A model generated the notes under the pieces. It saw only the letters and a program-made list of their open reading frames with translations, did not search any database and had not been told where the DNA came from. The translations under genes and the position numbers were made by a program. From an uncultured Gemmataceae bacterium (GTDB lineage Bacteria > Planctomycetota > Planctomycetia > Gemmatales > Gemmataceae): 11,690 nucleotides of DNA. The stretch is taken from positions 1 through 11,690 of the forward strand of contig CAKZUU010000134.1 in assembly GCA_937922175.1 (NCBI GenBank), written 5' to 3'. Shown piece by piece: positions 7,981 through 11,690 of this stretch (position 1 is its first letter; each line of letters begins with the position of its first letter).

Positions 7981-8008
7981 GAGCGCCCCGTCAACGGGCC
8001 GACCGCTC
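7981..8008 (-). terminator. Stem-loop directly after smc, possible terminator
   Basis: Immediately after the smc stop codon the minus strand can fold with outer arms GAGCG/CGCTC and an inner stem CCCG-TTGA-CGGG, the arms being joined by short unpaired stretches. It is followed by the pyrimidine-rich TTCCTTCCTTC rather than a pure T run. Position and symmetry suggest transcription termination or mRNA 3'-end protection for smc, but efficiency cannot be judged. Confidence 0.4.
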
Positions 8009-11000
8009 TCAGGCCGCCAGAGATGGTTGTTGCTCGTCGTCGGGCCAATCCTCGAAGCGGACCGACACCTGCCGCGACACTCCGGCTTCCTGCATCGTAA
8101 TCCCATACAGGACATCGGCGACGGCCATCGTCCGCTTCTTGTGCGTGATGACGATGAATTGCGACGTGTCGAGGAACTCGCGCAGCAAGTTGGCCAGACG
8201 CTCGTTGTTGGCTTCGTCCAGAGCGGCATCGACCTCGTCGAGCAAGCAGAACGGACTCGGCTTGCTGCGGAAGATGGCTAACAACAACGCCACCGCCGTC
8301 AGTGTTCGTTCGCCGCCGGACAGCAGCGAGATACTGCGCAATTCTTTGCCCGGAGGCCGAGCGTTGATCTCGATGCCGCTCTCCAGTACGTCGTTTTCGT
8401 CCTCCAGGACGATGTCAGCCATGCCTCCGCCAAACAGTCGTCGAAACAACTCGTGAAAATGACCGCGAATCAACTCGAAGGTTTCGAGGAAGAGCGTTCG
8501 GCTGTCGGTATTGATGCGGTCGATGATTTCGAGCAGGTCCGCGCGGGATTTGGCCAGATCGTCGTGCTGGGTACGTTGTTCGTTGAGGCGTGTTTCGAGT
8601 TGAGTCAGTTCGTCCAGGGCGTCGAGATTGACGGCCCCTAAGCGGGCTAGCTTCTTCCGCAATTCGTCGATTTCCCGCTGGGCTGCATCGACGTCGAAGG
8701 CCAACTCCGACGGTTCGGTCGCGGCAGCCTCCGGGGCCGGCGGGTCGAGCAGTTCGGTCGAAATGAGTTGTTTCGCCGAGCCGATACGTTGTTCGTACAG
8801 CTCGGCTAATTCGATCCCGTAATCGTCGCGCAAGCGCTGACTCAGGGCATCGAGTCGCAGGCGCCACTCGCTCGCTTTCATTTCATGGGCGTGGACCTGC
8901 TGGACGAATTGTTGTTTTTGTCCGCCGACCGCTTGCCAACGCTCTTCCGCCTGCCGACGGACCTCCCGGAGCTGTTGCCGCTGAGCGACCAGTTCGGCGG
9001 AGCGACGTTCGGCGAGATCGAGTGCCGCGAAACTCTCGGCCAGAGCCTGTCCGGCTCGCAGACGTGCCAACTCGCCGTCGCGCCGACGCTGCTGCATCGC
9101 ACTGATCGATTGCTCAATCTGCTGCGTCTCCGCTCGTCGACGAGTCAAATCGGCGTCCAACTCAGCGAAGCGACGACGTTGGGCGGCTCGGCGTTCTTCC
9201 CATTGCGCCAGTTCGACCCGGGCGGCGGTGCTTTGCCTTTCACACTCAGCCCGTTGTTGCTCCTCTTCGGCCAACTCTCGTTCGAGCTGGATTGCCCTTT
9301 CCTGAATTCGTCGGGCGGCCTCTTCGCCTTTGGTCGCTTGGCGTTGGGCCTGCGCCCATTGCGCCTCGAGACGTTCGATCTCTTGGTTCAAGCTGTCCAA
9401 CTCGCTCCGATGCAGCGACATCTCTTCGTGCAATCCGCTGCGGCGCTCCTGGTGTTGCGTCAGTCGAACACGAATATCCTGCGCTTCGTCCACGAGGTCC
9501 GCGAGGCGCTGTTGCGTGAAATAGATGCGTTCGGCGACCGATTCCCGCTCGGCGCGAAGGTGGGCCAATTCACGTTCCCATTCCGCCAGACGAGCATCAA
9601 GCTCGGCGAGTTGCTGCCGCCGTTCACGCCATTCGCTTTTTCGGGACAGGACGCCGGTTTCGGGAAGGTGGGCACCGACCACGATGACGCCCTGCGGTTC
9701 GACCAATTCCCCCTGCCGCGTGACAAAACGGAACCGGCCGGGAAACCGTCGAGCGAACTGACAAGCCGTCTCCAGATTGTCAACCAAGCGAGTCTGGCCA
9801 AGGAGGAAGCCGGGCAGATCGGCTAAAGCGGGATCATCGCAGCGCACCCATCGATCGAATCGCTCGCCCACTTCCGGGAGTTCCCAGACGCCCGCTTCGG
9901 GGTGAGCCGTCGGCAGGGGCAGGAAGCCGATGCGTCCTGGGAGATCCACCGAGAGACGTTTCAAGGCCGCATTCAATCGGTCCCCATCGCGCACGACAAC
10001 ATATTGAGAGACGTCGCCCAGCGCCAGATCGACCAAGGGTGCCCATTCGCGAGAAACGTTCAGGCAGTCGGCCACCAACCCGACGACGAACGACCAATCT
10101 TCCCCTCCGGAAGCCGACGAGGTCCGAACGCGATCAAGGAATTCGCCCACGCCGGCGTTCAACCCCTCGTGGCTGCGTTCCCATTGCTCCAGCAGATCGA
10201 TCCGACCCGTCAGTTCTCCCCGCTGGACGCGTCCGTCGGCCAGCCGTTTTTCGATCCGTTCGATGTGCTGAGACCGATCATCACGACGCTCCTCGAGCTG
10301 TTGCAACTCCGATCGAACGGTCGTGAGCATCCGTTGCAGGTGTTCTTCGGATTCTCGCAGTTCCGCCAACAAGCGGTCGATCTGCGTCAGATGTTCGACG
10401 GTTTCGGCGTTTCGGGAGGACAGCCCCTCTCGACGGGCACGCAAGTTGTCGAGTCGAGCCAACAGCGTGATGACGTCGTTTTGCAGACGGGAGGCGAGGC
10501 GCATTTGTTCGAGGTGTTCGGTGCGTTCGGCCTCCAATCGGCGGCGAAGAACGGCCAGACGATCGGCCGACTGCGCCAAACAGACCTCCGCCTGTTCGAC
10601 GGCCTGTCGCTGCCGTTCGACATGATCTTCGATTTCCTTCAAATCGCGGCTGGCCTGTGCCGTGGCTTCCGCCAACTCCCGCCAGGTTCGAGTCGATTCC
10701 CAGAATTGTGCCTGAGCCTGTGCTAACTCGGTTTCGAGTTCTTGGAGCGTCGCTGCCTCGTATTCCTCGCGCGTCTGGTACGTGGCGATTTCTTGACGGG
10801 TTTGGGCAAGGAGCGACTCGGCATGGTGGCTGAGATCCTCAAGAGCGGAAAGTTCGGCCTCGACCTGGCGAACTTCTCGTTCCACGTCTCGCTCCTGCGT
10901 GGACATGGAATCGAGTTCGCCTCGAAGGCGTTCCAAGGCGGCCGTCTCCCGGCGCCACTGCATCGACAGCTGGTGGAACTCCCGCAAGCCGCATTGCACC

Positions 11001-11674
11001 CGCAATTCCCGGAGGCGAGCGCTGTACTCCTGATAACGTTGAGCCTTGGCCGCCTGGAGTTGCACCGAGCGAAACTGTTTTTCCAACTCCGCCAAGATAT
11101 CGCGAGCGCGAGCCAGATTCTGTTCGACGGTTTCGAGTTTGCGGAGGGCTTCGGTCTTGCGAGCTTTGAAGCGGCTGATGCCGGCCGCCTCTTCGAAAAT
11201 CATTCGACGATCTTTGTGCGACGCTTGCAAAAGGGCATCGACACGACCTTGTTCGATGATGCAATAATGCCCCTGACCGGCGCCAGAGCCGAGAAACAGA
11301 TCCTTGATGTCCCGGAGCCGGCTGGGCTGGCGATTGATCAGGTACTCGCCCTGACCATCGCGATAGACCCGGCGCGTGACCTGCACTTCATCGCTCTCGA
11401 CAGCGAGAAAGCGCTTGGAATTGTCGAAGGTCATGGTCACTTCGGCCATGCCCAGGCTGCGACGAGAAGTCGAACCATTGAAAATCACGTCCGACATCTC
11501 GCCGCCGCGCAAGCTCTTTGCCGACTGCTCGCCGAGAATCCAGCGGACGGCATCGACGATGTTCGACTTGCCGGAGCCATTCGGCCCGACGATCGCCGTG
11601 ATCCCGGGAGAAAATTCGATGACCGTTTTGTCCGCGAAACTTTTGAATCCGATGAGTTCGAGGCTTTTGAGCAT
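8009..11674 (-). CDS. smc: Chromosome segregation ATPase SMC
   Basis: The 1221-residue product is a complete bacterial SMC, slightly longer than the usual 1150-1200. SMC dimers with ScpA and ScpB entrap and compact DNA behind the replication origin. The N-terminal head opens MLKSLELIGFKSFADKT, with Walker A GPNGSGKSN at 30-38 and the Q-loop in CIIEQGRVDALL (138-149). A long coiled coil spans about 170-500. The hinge lies at about 500-680 (GRIGFLPL at 580-587), with a second coil at about 680-1060. The C-terminal head has the ABC signature LSGGERT (1118-1124), Walker B PFCLLDEVDAALDE (1141-1154, catalytic E1147) and the switch histidine in VITHKK (H1178). The hinge glycine cluster, GGSMTGG in B. 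subtilis, reads QGVIVVG (661-667) here, keeping two of four glycines. The ATG at 11674 is fixed by the conserved opening; only 16 bases precede it in the window, with no clear ribosome site. No scpA or scpB is visible. The amidohydrolase gene follows after 126 bases. Confidence 0.97.
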   Translation of the reverse strand: MLKSLELIGFKSFADKTVIEFSPGITAIVGPNGSGKSNIVDAVRWILGEQSAKSLRGGEMSDVIFNGSTSRRSLGMAEVTMTFDNSKRFLAVESDEVQVTRRVYRDGQGEYLINRQPSRLRDIKDLFLGSGAGQGHYCIIEQGRVDALLQASHKDRRMIFEEAAGISRFKARKTEALRKLETVEQNLARARDILAELEKQFRSVQLQAAKAQRYQEYSARLRELRVQCGLREFHQLSMQWRRETAALERLRGELDSMSTQERDVEREVRQVEAELSALEDLSHHAESLLAQTRQEIATYQTREEYEAATLQELETELAQAQAQFWESTRTWRELAEATAQASRDLKEIEDHVERQRQAVEQAEVCLAQSADRLAVLRRRLEAERTEHLEQMRLASRLQNDVITLLARLDNLRARREGLSSRNAETVEHLTQIDRLLAELRESEEHLQRMLTTVRSELQQLEERRDDRSQHIERIEKRLADGRVQRGELTGRIDLLEQWERSHEGLNAGVGEFLDRVRTSSASGGEDWSFVVGLVADCLNVSREWAPLVDLALGDVSQYVVVRDGDRLNAALKRLSVDLPGRIGFLPLPTAHPEAGVWELPEVGERFDRWVRCDDPALADLPGFLLGQTRLVDNLETACQFARRFPGRFRFVTRQGELVEPQGVIVVGAHLPETGVLSRKSEWRERRQQLAELDARLAEWERELAHLRAERESVAERIYFTQQRLADLVDEAQDIRVRLTQHQERRSGLHEEMSLHRSELDSLNQEIERLEAQWAQAQRQATKGEEAARRIQERAIQLERELAEEEQQRAECERQSTAARVELAQWEERRAAQRRRFAELDADLTRRRAETQQIEQSISAMQQRRRDGELARLRAGQALAESFAALDLAERRSAELVAQRQQLREVRRQAEERWQAVGGQKQQFVQQVHAHEMKASEWRLRLDALSQRLRDDYGIELAELYEQRIGSAKQLISTELLDPPAPEAAATEPSELAFDVDAAQREIDELRKKLARLGAVNLDALDELTQLETRLNEQRTQHDDLAKSRADLLEIIDRINTDSRTLFLETFELIRGHFHELFRRLFGGGMADIVLEDENDVLESGIEINARPPGKELRSISLLSGGERTLTAVALLLAIFRSKPSPFCLLDEVDAALDEANNERLANLLREFLDTSQFIVITHKKRTMAVADVLYGITMQEAGVSRQVSVRFEDWPDDEQQPSLAA

Positions 11675-11690
11675 AGTTCATCGGTCTCGA

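Noticed and set aside
8885..9826. A 313-codon open frame on the plus strand opposite smc
   Set aside because: It lies wholly antisense to the coiled-coil and hinge part of a clearly recognisable SMC. Its leucine/phenylalanine-rich translation looks like the complement of Q/E/R-rich coiled-coil codons, with no domain recognisable. Long antisense frames are expected in GC-rich genes.
1..11690. CRISPR arrays, tRNA genes, insertion sequences, toxin-antitoxin or defence genes
   Set aside because: No regularly spaced repeats, cloverleaf-like sequences, transposase motifs or terminal inverted repeats were seen. Nearly all bases belong to five recognisable genes with no sign of a defence island.

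Overview
The window is a compact, GC-rich bacterial chromosomal segment with five protein-coding genes, one of them cut by the left edge. Intergenic gaps are only 34 to 126 bases. I see no tRNA, rRNA, CRISPR array, insertion sequence, phage gene or long repeat. The gene repertoire suggests Planctomycetota: a very long secreted multi-module amidohydrolase, a GT-C-like membrane protein of a type common in that phylum, a divergent SMC hinge, and mostly weak Shine-Dalgarno sequences. This assignment is an inference from style, not a proven placement.

Layout. Left part, plus strand: the C-terminal two thirds of a YyaL/SPATA20-type protein (2-1327); a polytopic membrane protein with GT-C glycosyltransferase-like architecture (1383-2966); and a DapA/N-acetylneuraminate lyase superfamily aldolase (3034-3921). 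They are separated by 55 and 67 bases and may be co-transcribed. Right part, minus strand: the chromosome-condensation ATPase SMC (8009-11674), followed 126 bases later by a secreted amidohydrolase of about 1308 residues (3956-7882). The two blocks converge, with only 34 bases between the ends of the aldolase and amidohydrolase genes.

How the genes work together. There is no obvious single pathway. SMC is a housekeeping gene without its scpA/scpB partners in view. A hairpin directly after its stop codon and a promoter-like pair before the amidohydrolase suggest the two are separate units.

The most notable observation is the amidohydrolase. It reads as three consecutive amidohydrolase-like modules. 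Only the middle one keeps the metal-binding residues, and the outer two resemble each other and have lost them. Secondary points are a DapA-family aldolase lacking the arginine that binds aspartate semialdehyde in true DapA, and an SMC hinge in which two of the four conserved glycines are replaced. I did not find a convincing new multi-gene system.
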